DNA of 64,000 bases from Carettochelys insculpta (GCF_033958435.1 NC_134158.1:10542337-10606336); one strand, 5' to 3'. Numbered from the stretch's first letter, positions 11,197 to 26,649 are shown. Notes: generated by a model not told the origin, from the letters alone. Program-made: numbers and translations.

Positions 11197-11802
11197 TCAT
11201 GCCGTCCGCTCTGGCTCCGCCCCGCCGCCGGGGTCCGTGCCCCCTGGGCTGTCCCCGCTCCCGGCCACGGCCGCGGCCGCAGCCTCCTCCTCGGCGGCCC
11301 GCAGGCTGACGCACAGCACCAGGCCCTGCAGGGCGCCGTACAGGCAGGCGAACTGCAGCAGGTACTCGTGCACCAGCCAGAGGGCCAGGTGCAGGCCGTA
11401 GGCGGCCACCAGGAAGGTGGCCAGGCCGTGCAGCCAGACCTTGAGGGGCCCCCGCAGCCCCGCCACGTCCAGCAGCAGGCGGAAGGCCGGCGAGCAGGCG
11501 CACAGCAGCGCCACCGCGCACAGGTCGAAGAGGTGCCGGGCCAAGTTGAAGCAGATCTCAAAGTGCTCCGGGACGTCGGCCGGGGGCTCCTGGGCCGGCC
11601 CCTCCCCGGGGACCCGCCACAGGCTGGGGATCAGCCCTGCGCCCGGCTCCCCCCCACCCCGTTCCAGCAGGGCCAGCAGGCGCCGGGCGCCCCACCACGA
11701 TGGGGCCTCGGGGGGGTTCGCCAGCGGCTCGCCCGCCGGGCCGGCCTCGCGTCTCCGCCAGCGCAGCTGGGACAGCCAGGCCCGGGCTCTGTTCAGGGTC
11801 AT
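11197..11802 (-). CDS. C6orf47: C6orf47 homologue (G4), single coding exon
   Basis: Protein of unknown function. The first in-frame ATG is at 11802 and the stop at 11197-11199, giving 201 residues without introns; the mammalian gene also has one coding exon. The conserved half (about residues 78-175) has hydrophobic stretches LFDLCAVALLCACSPAFRLL, LRGPLKVWLHGLATFLVAAY and FACLYGALQGLVLCVSLR. These align with the LRGPLGLWLHGLLSFLAALH and FACLFGLLQALVLAVSLR blocks I recall for human, which suggests a membrane protein. The N-terminal part is much shorter than in mammals (about 290 residues). The frame stays open upstream to 11886 but without an ATG. It lies minus-strand after APOM, as in human. 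Confidence 0.85.
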   Translation of the reverse strand: MTLNRARAWLSQLRWRRREAGPAGEPLANPPEAPSWWGARRLLALLERGGGEPGAGLIPSLWRVPGEGPAQEPPADVPEHFEICFNLARHLFDLCAVALLCACSPAFRLLLDVAGLRGPLKVWLHGLATFLVAAYGLHLALWLVHEYLLQFACLYGALQGLVLCVSLRAAEEEAAAAAVAGSGDSPGGTDPGGGAEPERTA

Positions 11803-13370
11803 GGCGGGAAAGGCAAGCGCGAGCCCAGAGCCAATCTGCGCCGGGAGGTAGTGGGGCTGCAGGGAGATGGGCTCAGACCTGGGCACGACCAGCCGGCTCC
11901 CAGCTGCTCTCCCCGCCGCCCCTCCAACGCTGCGCCCCAGAGCCAGCCGCCTCGATTGGCGCTCTCAGGGATCCCTCCCCCCGAGACGGCCAGGAACTGC
12001 CCCCATGGGATTGTCCGTCCCGTCGCCGGCTGCTGGTCCCCCGAGGTCGAAATCTCCGCGAGTGTCACTTCCTCGCTCGTGGGTGCTGGGCAGGGGGTCC
12101 TGGCCCCCGCAGGGCGGAGCCCCTCAGCCAATCCCGACGTGCGGTGTCACAGCTCGGGGCGTCCCCCGGCAGCAGCACGAGCTGAACTCCGACACATCCC
12201 TTCCACTGCCCCACACAAATCCGGGCTGATTTCAGCCCCCCGGCTTCTCTGGGTGAGTTTGGGGTCACCCCACAAACAGGGCTCCGTGTGAATGTCGCTC
12301 CCCTGGCTCAGTCACACCAAAACGCTGCTCCCCCAGACACAATCCAGCCGGCGGGGCAAAACGCCAAGCCCTGGGTTAACCCCGATCTTCGCCACTTTCC
12401 GTCCTCGGGTTCCAGGGGCCAGGACCCCCCCCGAGCTCCAGATCCCGCCACAGATGCCGCAGTGGAGTGGTCCCGTCTCACGCCCCCGGGGCCAGGACAC
12501 CCCAAGATCTACGTCCTCCCTGAAACAGACAAACACTTGTCAGGAAGACGAAGACATCCCCTTTGTGATAGCTCCCCTCTCCTCCCAGCTGGGATGGGAG
12601 CCCCCGAACACTGACCCCTGGGAACAGCCAGTGTCCCAGAGCAGCTCGCAGCGGGGGGGCGCCCTGAGATTATTGCCCTGTCTGTGAACTGTAAAATCCT
12701 TCTGCACTTTGGATTTCTGGGCTCAGGACCTCCAGGCGTCACCCCCTCTGCACCTACACCCCAAAATCCAGGGAGCCTCGCCAGCCTGGGGCACCCTGTG
12801 TAACAGGGTCCCCAGTTCAGTCCCCTGAAATGGCCAACTCTCTTTCAGGGGGTCCCCAAGCCTGGCCCCTTCTCCTGCCCCGCTGCCACCGGGCACCACT
12901 CCCCGAAACCTGGGCCAGGTGAGTGCCCCCAGAGGGCCAGGGGGGTACCCCAAAAAGTGCAGCGCACCCTGAAACGCCAGCTCGTCCATCCGCCCGCGGA
13001 GAGGAGCTCGCGGGGGTCCCCCATGCCACCAGCGCACCCCAAAACAGCCCAGGGAACCCCAACAGCAAACCGCCCAGTCCCCCCCGTGTTCTTTCGCACG
13101 CGCCCCCCGCCACACTGTGGCCCCCCAAAAGCTCTGCCCCCCAAACGCTCACCCCGTCCAGCTCTGCCTGGCTGCGCTCCCCGGGAGGCGGCTGCTCCGT
13201 GCGGCCCGCGGGGGGCTGGGTGCGGGCACCCCTGCGTGCGGAGAGCCGGGAGCGTGGCACGGCCCGAGACGGGAAAAATCCCGCAGCTGGGTCGGCTTTC
13301 AGGAAAGACGGGATCGGAGGCTGGGACCGCCCGGCGGGGAGGGGCCTCGGCGGGGCGGGGCTGCGGCCCG
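11803..13370. other. Upstream region of C6orf47, no gene recognised
   Basis: The first few hundred bases are CpG-rich and probably hold the C6orf47 promoter. From about 12100 to 13370 I see unique GC-rich sequence with no convincing exon, RNA gene or mobile element. GPANK1 and CSNK2B, which follow C6orf47 in human, are not here. Confidence 0.6.
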
Positions 13371-13414
13371 GACGCCTGGGTTCTCTCCCCCGCGCTGGGA
13401 GGGGGGAGGGGGTT

Positions 13415-14215
13415 AGAGGGAGCCAGGGCTCCTGGGCTCTCCCGGTGCTGGGAGGGCAGTGGGGGCTGGTGGTTAGAGCAGGGGGCGGGAGCCAGGACTC
13501 CTGGGTTCTCCCGGCGCTGGGAGGGCAGTGGGGGCTGGTGGTTAGAGCAGGGGGTGGGAGCCAGGACTCCTGGGTTCTCCCGGCGCTGGGAGGGCAGTGG
13601 GGGCTGGTGGTTAGAGCAGGGGCCGGGAGCCAGGACTCCTGGGTTCTCCCGGCGCTGGGAGGGCAGTGGGGGCTGGTGGTTAGGGCAGGGGGTGGGAGCC
13701 AGGACTCCTGGGTTCTCCCCGGCGCTGGGAGGGCAGTGGGGGCTGGTGGTCGGAGCGGGGGCTGGGAGCCAGGACTCCTGGGTTCTCCCGGCGCTGGGAG
13801 GGCAGTGGGGGCTGGTGGTTAGAGCAGGGGCTGGGAGCCAGGACTCCTGGGTTCTCCCCGGCGCTGGGAGGGCAGTGGGGGCTGGTGGTTAGGGCAGGGG
13901 GTGGGAGCCAGGACTCCTGGGTTCTCCCCAGCTATGGGAGGGCAGTGGGGGCTGGTGGTTAGGGCAGGGGGTGGGAGCCAGGACTCCTGGGTTCTCCCGG
14001 CGCTGGGAGGGCAGTGGGGGCTGGTGGTTAGAGCAGGGGCTGGGAGCCAGGACTCCTGGGTTCTCCCCGGCGCTGGGAGGGCAGTGGGGGCTGGTGGTTA
14101 GGGCAGGGGGTGGGAGCCAGGACTCCTGGGTTCTCCCCAGCTATGGGAGGGCAGTGGGGGCTGGTGGTTAGGGCAGGGGGTGGGAGCCAGGACTCCTGGG
14201 TTCTCCCCAGCGCTG
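13415..14215 (+). repeat. Tandem array of a 70-bp tRNA-like SINE-derived unit
   Basis: Twelve copies at about 70-bp spacing. Each carries TGGTTAGAGCAGGGG, resembling a tRNA D-arm/box A, and CTCCTGGGTTCTCCC, resembling a T-arm/box B, joined by GGGAGGGCAGTGGGGGCTGG. The layout resembles tRNA-Lys-derived SINEs described in turtles (from memory). Copies are over 90 percent alike, so the expansion is recent. Confidence 0.85.
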
Positions 14216-14294
14216 GGCCAGACTTTTCTACAACAACAGATGTGCGGCAAGTCTGAGACGCTGAGGTTCTGTGCCAGGTTCTGTGCCCACAACA

Positions 14295-14550
14295 AAAATG
14301 GTGGAGGCGGGTGAGGCTGTGCCGTTAGGTATAAGGGAGAGAAGCGCCCCCTGTGACCACATCCAACATGGCCACCTCGCTGGCTTCACCCAATAGACGT
14401 CCACAGATATGGCCCTAAAGAAAGATGGCGGAATGACCCCTCCCCACCCCCACCCCCACCCCGGGGGGAGGTCTCTGCAGCCCACCTTAAAGATGGCGGT
14501 GCCCTATGACTTCGGTCTCATTTTTGAAGAGGTGCCCTTAGCAAGCATGG
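14295..14550 (+). promoter_or_regulatory. Cluster of YY1-like motifs upstream of the snoRNA host gene
   Basis: ATGGCGG or ATGGTGG/ATGGCC cores recur near 14298, 14368, 14424, 14494 and 14546, two of them in the full AAGATGGCGG context. YY1 sites are common in promoters of translation-related genes. Confidence 0.45.
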
Positions 14551-14850
14551 CGCCCGCGCACTTCAATACGCGTGCGCAATAATGGGACCGCCCCTCCCCG
14601 CGTAGGTCCATGTTGGCTTAGGGCAGAGGGGGCCTGGCTGCAACGTCAACCCTCCTGCCGACATCTTTGTTGTGGGCGTCCCAGGCTGCTGCCCCCCAGG
14701 CCTGTCGTGGCCGCAGCGCCCCGCCGCCCCCCCCTTGCCACCCAGCAGGCGTCTCGCTCCTCCCGCCCTGTGTTTGCGGCCGCGTCGCAGGGCGGGGGGA
14801 CGCCGCTCGGATCAGGCACCGATCAGGGCAGGCCCAGTCCACAGGACCCC

Positions 14851-14858
14851 TATAAAAG
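14851..14858 (+). promoter_or_regulatory. TATA box of the snoRNA host gene
   Basis: TATAAAAG about 30 bp before the inferred start of the first exon near 14880, which ends at a strong donor (GTGAGT at 14958). Confidence 0.6.
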
Positions 14859-15054
14859 GAGCTGCCGCTGCCACATGCGTGTCTGTTCGCGCCGGGCGCC
14901 GCCATGTAATTTGGGTACCCGGACGCCTGGGTCCCTCCCGGCGGCGCGCGTGGAGCGGTGAGTCCCCTCCCCCGATGCTGCGCACTCCCGATCTGCAGCC
15001 CCCGGGGGGGAGCCCGATCCCGGGGGGCTCTGATGTCACGTGGAAGGGCCGAGG

Positions 15055-15815
15055 GTGGCCCGGACGCCTGGGTTCCCGGGGGGGGCAGGAGCCGCCGGAC
15101 GCCTGGGTTCCCGGGGCGGAGGGGGGGGGGGCAGGAGCCGGACGCCTGGGTTCCCGGGGGGGGGGGGGGGGGCAGGAGCCGCCGGACGCCTGGGTTCCCG
15201 GGGCGGGGGGGGGGGGGCAGGGGCCGGACGCCTGGGTTCCCGGGGCGGAGGGGGGGGGGGCAGGAGCCGGACGCCTGGGTTCCCGGGGCGGGGGGGGGGG
15301 GGGGCAGGAGCCGCCGGACGCCTGGGTTCCCGGGGCGGGGGGGGGGGGGGGCAGGAGCCGCCGGACGCCTGGGTTCCCGGGGCGGGGGGGGGGGCAGGGG
15401 CCGGACGCCTGGGTTCCCGGGGCGGGGGGGGGGGCAGGGGCCGGACGCCTGGGTTCCGGGGGGGGGGGGCAGGGGCCGGACGCCTGGGTTCCCGGAGCGG
15501 GGGGGGGGCAGGGGCCGGACGCCTGGGTTCCCGGGGCGGAGGGGGGGGGGCAGGGGCCGGACGCCTGGGTTCCCGGGGGGGCAGGGGCCGGACGCCTGGG
15601 TTCCCGGAGCGGGGGGGGGGGGCAGGGGCCGGACGCCTGGGTTCCCGGGGCGGAGGGGGGGGGCAGGGGCCGGACGCCTGGGTTCCCGGGGGGGCAGGGG
15701 CCGGACGCCTGGGTTCCCGGAGCGGGGGGGGGGGGGCAGGAGCCGCCGGACGCCTGGGTTCCCGGAGCGGGGGGGGGGGGGGCAGGGGCCGGACGCCTGG
15801 GTTCTCTGAGAAAGT
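15055..15815 (+). repeat. G-rich minisatellite in host-gene intron 1
   Basis: About 19 copies of a 35-45 bp unit with CCGGACGCCTGGGTTCCCGG followed by a run of 8-14 G. Unit length varies mainly in the G run, which makes the assembled length unreliable. Confidence 0.92.
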
Positions 15816-15840
15816 GCAGCCCCCCCCGCACCCCCGGGCT

Positions 15841-15910
15841 GCCGCCGTGATGAGTTTGCAGACTAGAGTCTCTGAGCCCCGTGATGAGCCTCGCAGCGCC
15901 CTGAGCGGCC
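15841..15910 (+). ncRNA. SNORD52: SNORD52-like C/D box snoRNA, copy 1
   Basis: Box C GTGATGA at 15847-15853, box D' CTGA at 15872-15875, box C' GTGATGA at 15881-15887, box D CTGA at 15901-15904, closed by a GCCGC/GCGGC terminal stem. The guide before D' is CAGACTAGAGTC, complementary to GACTCTAGTCTG in 28S rRNA as I recall it. Counting five bases from D' selects a U, consistent with the Um site assigned to SNORD52 in human. It lies in an intron of the host gene. Confidence 0.8.
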
Positions 15911-16127
15911 GCCCCACAGCCGGGGCGGGGCCGGACTCCTGGGTCCCACCCGGCGGTAAGGTCCGTGTTCCTTGCAGGCGGCCACGTGCGGAGGCGGCGC
16001 TGAGGCCCCTGCGGCGGCGGCTGGGTAAGTCCTGGGCCCGTCCCCGTCCCCCCCCCCCCCCCATGTCCGCCGTGGGGCGGCTGGGTGAGTCCCCGTCCGG
16101 CCCCCCCCTTCCCCGGCGGGGCGGCTG

Positions 16128-16193
16128 CAAGGATGAGTTTGCAGACTAGAGTCTCTGAGAACTGTGACGAGCCTCGCAGCGCCCTGAGCGGCC
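16128..16193 (+). ncRNA. SNORD52: SNORD52-like C/D box snoRNA, copy 2
   Basis: Same guide CAGACTAGAGTC, D' CTGA at 16155-16158 and D CTGA at 16184-16187. Box C is degenerate (AGGATGA, 16130-16136), C' is GTGACGA (16164-16170) and the terminal stem is weaker. A duplicate of copy 1 that may be losing function. Confidence 0.6.
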
Positions 16194-16992
16194 GCCCCCC
16201 GCTTTCCGGACCCCGCCCCGTAGCCCCCCGCCCCCCCCTGCAGCCCGGCCAGCGCGTGACCCTCTGACCGCCCCGGCACCACCGAGGGAGGTGGGGGGAG
16301 CCCCGGCGGGCCGGGCTCCGTCCCGCCCTAGTCCCGCGGCCAGTGAGCCCGGGCGTGTGCCGGGCGCGGTTCCCCCTGCGGCGAGGGAGGCCCTGGCTGC
16401 CCTTCTCCCCGCACCTGCCCCACTAAGTCCTGGGACCTCCTGGTCAGCCCCCCGGCCGTGGCCATTTACAGCACCAGGGAGGGACGGCGGGCGGGGGCCG
16501 CCTGTGCCCCGTCTGCTCTCCGGGCCCCCTCGCCGCCTTGGAGGCTGCTGTGCTCGGAGCTCCTCCGGCTCCCCCGCTTCGAACCTCTGACCTCCCCCCT
16601 CGGCTCTTTCCTTTCAGTGGCCCCATCTTAGCGGAGCCCCCTCCCTCGGTTCTCCAGTAGGAGCCCTGCGCCGGCCCCCCCAGGTGAGGCCAGTGCTGGG
16701 GCCCGGCTCCGGCGTGGCAGGTAAGGGGCCGGGCTGGGCTGGGTGGGGCCGCCCCGGGCGGGGAGCAGGGGGTGACGATTTGTTCCTCGACAGGAGTTCC
16801 CGGCCCCAGGCTGGAGTCACATGAAATAACCCCCCCTTATCTGACCCTGCTCCCCCTGGGGGGGGTGGGGGGGAGCGGAGCCAGGCCCCTCCTCACTCCC
16901 TGTCTGCCTTGGTAGGTGCTGGACACCCACCTGCTCATGGAGCTTCCTGCAGCGCAGGTGAGTTGAGGTGGGGGGGGGGGCGGGCGGCTGCT

Positions 16993-17034
16993 GTGATGAA
17001 TTTGCCTGACTAGAGTCTCTGAGTCCTGCGCTGA
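16993..17034 (+). pseudogene. SNORD52-like snoRNA, truncated copy 3
   Basis: Box C GTGATGA at 16993-16999, guide GACTAGAGTC and D' CTGA at 17019-17022, but the C' box is lost and the next CTGA (17031-17034) comes far too early for a normal C/D snoRNA. It directly adjoins the satellite that starts here. Confidence 0.6.
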
Positions 17035-20000
17035 GTGGCAGCCCCCCCGTCTCCCTGCGCTGAGCGGCTGGTTTTACCGGGTATTGAGCCTCCCAGCGCC
17101 CCCATCACAGCCCCCCCGTCTCCCCGCCCTGCGCTGAGCGGCTGGTTTTACCGGGTATTGAGCCTCTCAGCGCCCCCATCACAACCCCCCGTCTCCCCGC
17201 CCTGCGCTGAGCGGCTGGTTTTACCCAGTATTGAGCCTCCCAGCGCCCCCATCACAGCCCCCCGTCTCCCCGCCCTGCACTGAGCGGCTGGTTTTACCGG
17301 GTATTGAGCCTCCCAGCGCCCCCATCACAGCCCCGTCTCCCCGCCCTGCACTGAGCGGCTGGTTTTACCGGGTATTGAGCCTCCCAGCGCCCCCAGGGCA
17401 GCCCCCCGTCTCCCCGCCCTGCACTGAGCGGCTGGTTTTACCGGGTATTGAGCCTCCCAGCGCCCCCATCACAGCCCCGTCTCCCCGCCCTGCGCTGAGC
17501 GGCTGGTTTTACCCGGTATTGAGCCTCCCAGCGCCCCCATCACAGCCCCGTCTCCCCGCCCTGCGCTGAGCGGCTGGTTTTACCGGGTGTTGAGCCTCCC
17601 AGCGCCCCCATCACAGCCCCGTCTCCCCGCCCTGCACTGAGCGGCTGGTTTTACCGGGTATTGAGCCTCCCAGCGCCCCCATCACAGCCCCGTCTCCCTG
17701 CCCTGCACTGAGCGGCTGGTTTTACCGGGTGTTGAGCCTCCCAGCGCCCCCATCACAGCCCCGTCTCCCTGCCCTGCACTGAGCGGCTGGTTTTACCGGG
17801 TGTTGAGCCTCCCAGCGCCCCCAGGGCAGCCCCCCGTCTCCCCGCCCTGCGCTGAGCGGCTGGTTTTACCGGGTATTGAGCCTCCCAGCGCCCCCATCAC
17901 AGCCCCCCGTCTCCCCGCCCTGCGCTGAGCGGCTGGTTTTACCGGGTATTGAGCCTCCCAGCGCCCCCATCACAGCCCCCCGTCTCCCCGCCCTGCGCTG
18001 AGCGGCTGGTTTTACCGGGTATTGAGCCTCCCAGCGCCCCCATCGCAGCCCCGTCTCCCCGCCCTGCGCTGAGCGGCTGGTTTTACCGGGTATTGAGCCT
18101 CCCAGCGCCCCCATCACAGCCCCCCCGTCTCCCCGCCCTGCACTGAGCGGCTGGTTTTACCGGGTATTGAGCCTCCCAGCGCCCCCATCACAGCCCCGTC
18201 TCCCCGCCCTGCACTGAGCGGCTGGTTTTACCGGGTGTTGAGCCTCCCAGCGCCCCCAGGGCAGCCCCCCGTCTCCCCGCCCTGCACTGAGCGGCTGGTT
18301 TTACCGGGTATTGAGCCTCCCAGTGCCCCCATCACAGCCCCGTCTCCCTGCCCTGCACTGAGCGGCTGGTTTTACCGGGTGTTGAGCCTCCCAGCGCCCC
18401 CAGGGCAGCCCCCCGTCTCCCCGCCCTGCGCTGAGCGGCTGGTTTTACCGGGTATTGAGCCTCCCAGCGCCCCCATCACAGCCCCCCGTCTCCCCGCCCT
18501 GCGCTGAGCGGCTGGCTTTACCGGGTATTGAGCCTCCCAGTGCCCCCATCACAGCCCCGTCTCCCCGCCCTGCACTGAGCGGCTGGTTTTACCGGGTATT
18601 GAGCCTCCCAGCGCCCCCATCACAGCCCTGTCTCCCTGCCCTGCACTGAGCGGCTGGTTTTACTGGGTATTGAGCCTCCCAGCGCCCCCATCACAGCCCC
18701 CCCGTCTCCCCGCCCTGCGCTGAGCGGCTGGTTTTACTGGGTATTGAGCCTCCCAGCGCCCCCATCACAGCCCCCCCGTCTCCCCGCCCTGCGCTGAGCG
18801 GCTGGTTTTACCGGGTATTGAGCCTCCCAGTGCCCCCATCACAGCCCCGTCTCCCCGCCCTGCGCTGAGCAGCTGGTTTTAGCGGCTGTTGAGCCCCCCA
18901 AGGGCAGCCCCCCGTCTCTGCACCCTGCACTGAGTGGCTGGTTTTACCGGGTACTGAGCCTCCCAGTGCCCCCATCACAGCCCCGTCTCCCCGCCCTGCA
19001 CTGAGCAGCTGGTTTTTCCGGGTATTGAGCCTCCCAGCACCCCCAGGGCAGCCCCCCGTCTCCCCGCCCTGCACTGAGCGGCTGGTTTTACCGGGTATTG
19101 AGCCTCCCAGCGCCCCCATCACAGCCCCGTCTCCCCGCCCTGCGCTGAGCGGCTGGTTTTACCCGGTATTGAGCCTCCCAGCGCCCCCATCACAGCCCCG
19201 TCTCCCCGCCCTGCGCTGAGCGGCTGGTTTTACCGGGTGTTGAGCCTCCCAGCGCCCCCATCACAGCCCCGTCTCCCCGCCCTGCACTGAGCGGCTGGTT
19301 TTACCGGGTATTGAGCCTCCCAGCGCCCCCATCACAGCCCCGTCTCCCTGCCCTGCACTGAGCGGCTGGTTTTACCGGGTGTTGAGCCTCCCAGCGCCCC
19401 CAGGGCAGCCCCCCGTCTCCCCGCCCTGCGCTGAGCGGCTGGTTTTACCGGGTATTGAGCCTCCCAGCGCCCCCATCACAGCCCCCCGTCTCCCCGCCCT
19501 GCGCTGAGCGGCTGGTTTTACCGGGTATTGAGCCTCCCAGCGCCCCCATCACAGCCCCCCTGTCTCCCCGCCCTGCGCTGAGCGGCTGGTTTTACCGGGT
19601 ATTGAGCCTCCCAGCGCCCCCATCACAGCCCCCCTGTCTCCCCGCCCTGCACTGAGCGGCTGGTTTTACCGGGTATTGAGCCTCCCAGCGCCCCCATCAC
19701 AGCCCCGTCTCCCCGCCCTGCACTGAGCGGCTGGTTTTACCGGGTGTTGAGCCTCCCAGCGCCCCCAGGGCAGCCCCCCGTCTCCCTGCCCTGCACTGAG
19801 CGGCTGGTTTTACCGGGTATTGAGCCTCCCAGCGCCCCCATCACAGCCCCGTCTCCCCGCCCTGCGCTGAGCGGCTGGTTTTACCCGGTATTGAGCCTCC
19901 CAGCGCCCCCATCACAGCCCCGTCTCCCCACCCTGCGCTGAGCGGCTGGTTTTACCGGGTATTGAGCCTCCCAGCGCCCCCATCACAGCCCCGTCTCCCT

Positions 20001-20285
20001 GCCCTGCACTGAGCGGCTGGTTTTACCGGGTGTTGAGCCTCCCAGCGCCCCCAGGGCAGCCCCCCGTCTCCCCGCCCTGCGCTGAGCGGCTGGTTTTACC
20101 GGGTATTGAGCCTCCCAGCGCCCCCATCACAGCCCCCCGTCTCCCCGCCCTGCACTGAGCGGCTGGTTTTACCAGCTGTTGAGCCTCACAGCGCCCCCAT
20201 GGCAGCCCCATCTCCCTGCCCTGTGCTGAGCGGCTGGTTTTACCAGCTGTTGAGCCTCCTGGTGCCCCCCAGGGCAGCCCTGTCT
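17035..20285 (+). repeat. Satellite of about 71-bp units, apparently derived from the snoRNA 3' end
   Basis: About 45 tandem copies of a 68-73 bp unit with GCTGAGCGGCTGGTTTTACC and ATTGAGCCTCCCAGCGCCCC. The second block closely matches ATGAGCCTCGCAGCGCCC in snoRNA copies 1 and 2, and the first resembles the D-box end of copy 3. Unit variants (GGGTATT/GGGTGTT; CATCACAG/CAGGGCAG) recur in blocks, suggesting higher-order duplication. Short reading frames here are repeat translation. Confidence 0.9.
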
Positions 20286-20374
20286 CCCTGCCCTGCATGG
20301 CTGGTTTTATGGGCTGTCCCCAGCACCTGGGGGCTCGCAGCTGTGGCAGTGCTGGACCTGCAGTGGAGCATTTC

Positions 20375-20380
20375 AATAAA
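20375..20380 (+). promoter_or_regulatory. Polyadenylation signal of the snoRNA host gene
   Basis: AATAAA just after the satellite ends, followed by a TTGTG-containing stretch. It fits the end of the last host exon. Confidence 0.6.
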
Positions 20381-20399
20381 CAATTGTGCACCAGGCTGA

Positions 20400-21452
20400 G
20401 CTGTTGTCAGTCCCAGTTGGGCTTGCGGGGTGGTGGTGGTGTCTGGCTGTTCCCAGTTGCAGGCACAGTGGATGTCTGCACCTGGCCTGGGTGGTTGGGC
20501 CCTGGGTTCTCACTAAATGCCCCCCCCCCCCCCACTGGGGCTGGGCTGCCTCATGCTGCTTGGGGGACCCCAGGGCTGGGGGGAAGTGCTGTTACCAAGG
20601 GACCCCAGTGCTGGTCTCTGTTCTGAGGGCTACTGAAACTTCACCCCCTAGTGCTGGGGGGAGTTGGGTCCTCCTGCAAAGGGGGGGGGGAATGGGACAT
20701 GCTGCTGGCTAGGCCCTGCAGCAAGAACAGGTGTTGGGGGAGGGGGTTGTACTGACACTTCCTGTGCCCAGGGTCTCCCCTCAGCCTGCAGGCCAAGTTT
20801 GCTCACACAGGTGCCTGTTCCACCATCCACTGGCAGGGGAGGGAATGGGGCATCCCACCTGCCACATGAGCAGCTACATGCCCTCCCCCTAGTGCTGGGC
20901 AGGGGCACAGCAAAGGCCCTGCTCCACCCACACCCGAGATGCAACCCCAGGCCCATTCCTGGGGCTGCCCTGGAGGGCAACACCCCCCCCCCCCCCCCCC
21001 CCCAGTCCCAATGACAGACAGACATTGACACGTTTTTCCCAGATTTTCTCTTTTTTCTATAAAAACAAAAAATGGAGTGGGGGGGGGGGGCAGCCCAGCC
21101 TGGGCACAGGGCTGGCTAGTGTTGAACAGGCAGGGGAGGAGGGCACCACAGCAGTGATGTGCCCTCAGGTAATGCCCAGGGTGGAGAGATCTGGGAGCAG
21201 CGGTGCTGCTGGGCTGAGTTTGGCAGTCACAGATGCTGGTGTGAGCGGTGGGATCATTCCATTGTGGGCTGCAACAGGGTCTCCCCCACAGTAGGGCAGG
21301 GCCCACCGAGCGCTGTGGCTCCCTGGCCAGGCTGTCTTCTCTGCCTCCTTCCTCAGCAGCTCTCAGGGTCACGTAGAAATAAAACGGGAAGGAAGGGGTT
21401 AAAACCACCCAACCGACGACAACACAGGACGAGGAGGGGCGAGGGCGCCCCC
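20400..21452. other. DDX39B 3' UTR and spacer, no gene recognised
   Basis: Unique sequence that probably contains the DDX39B 3' untranslated region. I did not find a minus-strand AATAAA or ATTAAA here, so its 3' end is unplaced. Includes a C run of more than 20 near 20980-21003. Confidence 0.5.
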
Positions 21453-25968
<4,516 letters not shown>

Positions 25969-26649
25969 CTAGTCCCCTAAAGCTGCCAGCAAATGATGGG
26001 GTGCAGCCGTACTCGGAAACGCGCAGCTGAGGGGAGTCCCCTGCACAACAAGCCGCCCGGGGGCAGCAGGAGCAGCCCCAGCTCCTCCAGCCGCCTTTGC
26101 AACCTAGACCGCATCAGACCCCAGCTCCAGCCTGCAATGCTGGGGGGCAGCCGGGCCCCCCATCAGCCCCCACAGCACTCCTGGGGTCTCTGCTCAGCTC
26201 TGTGAGAGAAGCGGGGTTGGGGGTGACCTGCTCTTAGCCAGAGACCTTGCAGATGGGGGCACCCTAATGTCTGACCTCTCCCCAGCCCCCCACATCCCTC
26301 CCCACCCGCTGTCCAAACCCAGCCACAGCCGGGGGCCACACCCCTAACCGTGCCCCCCAGGACGCCAAGGCCCAGCCCCCCACGTCCCGCCCAGAGTCTG
26401 AGACTAGAACTGCAGAGCTGCGCATCCCACGAGGCCCCCTTTCGCAGTGGGGCAGCGTCCCAGGCAGCAATGGGGAGGGGGGCTCCCACGGGGCTCCCCA
26501 CTGCCCCCCCCCGGCACACTTCCCCAGCTAGGCGCTCACCAGCCTTACCACGGGAATGCGGCGGATGTTCCCCTGTCCCCCCGACCCCACTGCACCCCCA
26601 CGTCCGCTTCCCCCCCTGCCCTGCGCTCCCCGGTAACGGCGTACGGGGG

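Larger units (their letters stand above)
14880..20395 (+). ncRNA. SNHG32: SNHG32-like (C6orf48) snoRNA host gene
   Basis: Inferred host transcript with no conserved reading frame. Candidate exons bounded by GT-AG are about 14880-14957, 15978-16024, 16618-16683 and 16916-16957, with a final exon from about 20311 to the signal AATAAA at 20375-20380. Introns contain SNORD52-like C/D snoRNAs, which is why I assign it to SNHG32; human SNHG32 carries SNORD48 and SNORD52 just upstream of NEU1 on the plus strand. I could not find a SNORD48-like sequence. Two introns are filled by tandem arrays: the 15.06-15.82 kb G-rich array in the first and the 17.0-20.3 kb satellite in the last. Exon borders are predictions without transcript support. 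Confidence 0.6.

Noticed and set aside
13415..14215. CRISPR-like regular repeats
   Set aside because: The whole 70-bp unit is repeated with no unique spacers, and the window is clearly vertebrate.
14672..16149. Overlapping Gly/Pro-rich open frames on both strands
   Set aside because: Produced by the G-run array in the snoRNA host intron.
16764..16850. A further C/D snoRNA (GTGACGA ... CTGA) in the host gene
   Set aside because: The C box has a mismatch, no terminal stem or convincing guide is visible, and a predicted acceptor falls inside it.
17035..20285. A large array of functional snoRNAs
   Set aside because: Units lack a C box (RUGAUGA) and the guide; only part of the 3' portion resembles the snoRNA.
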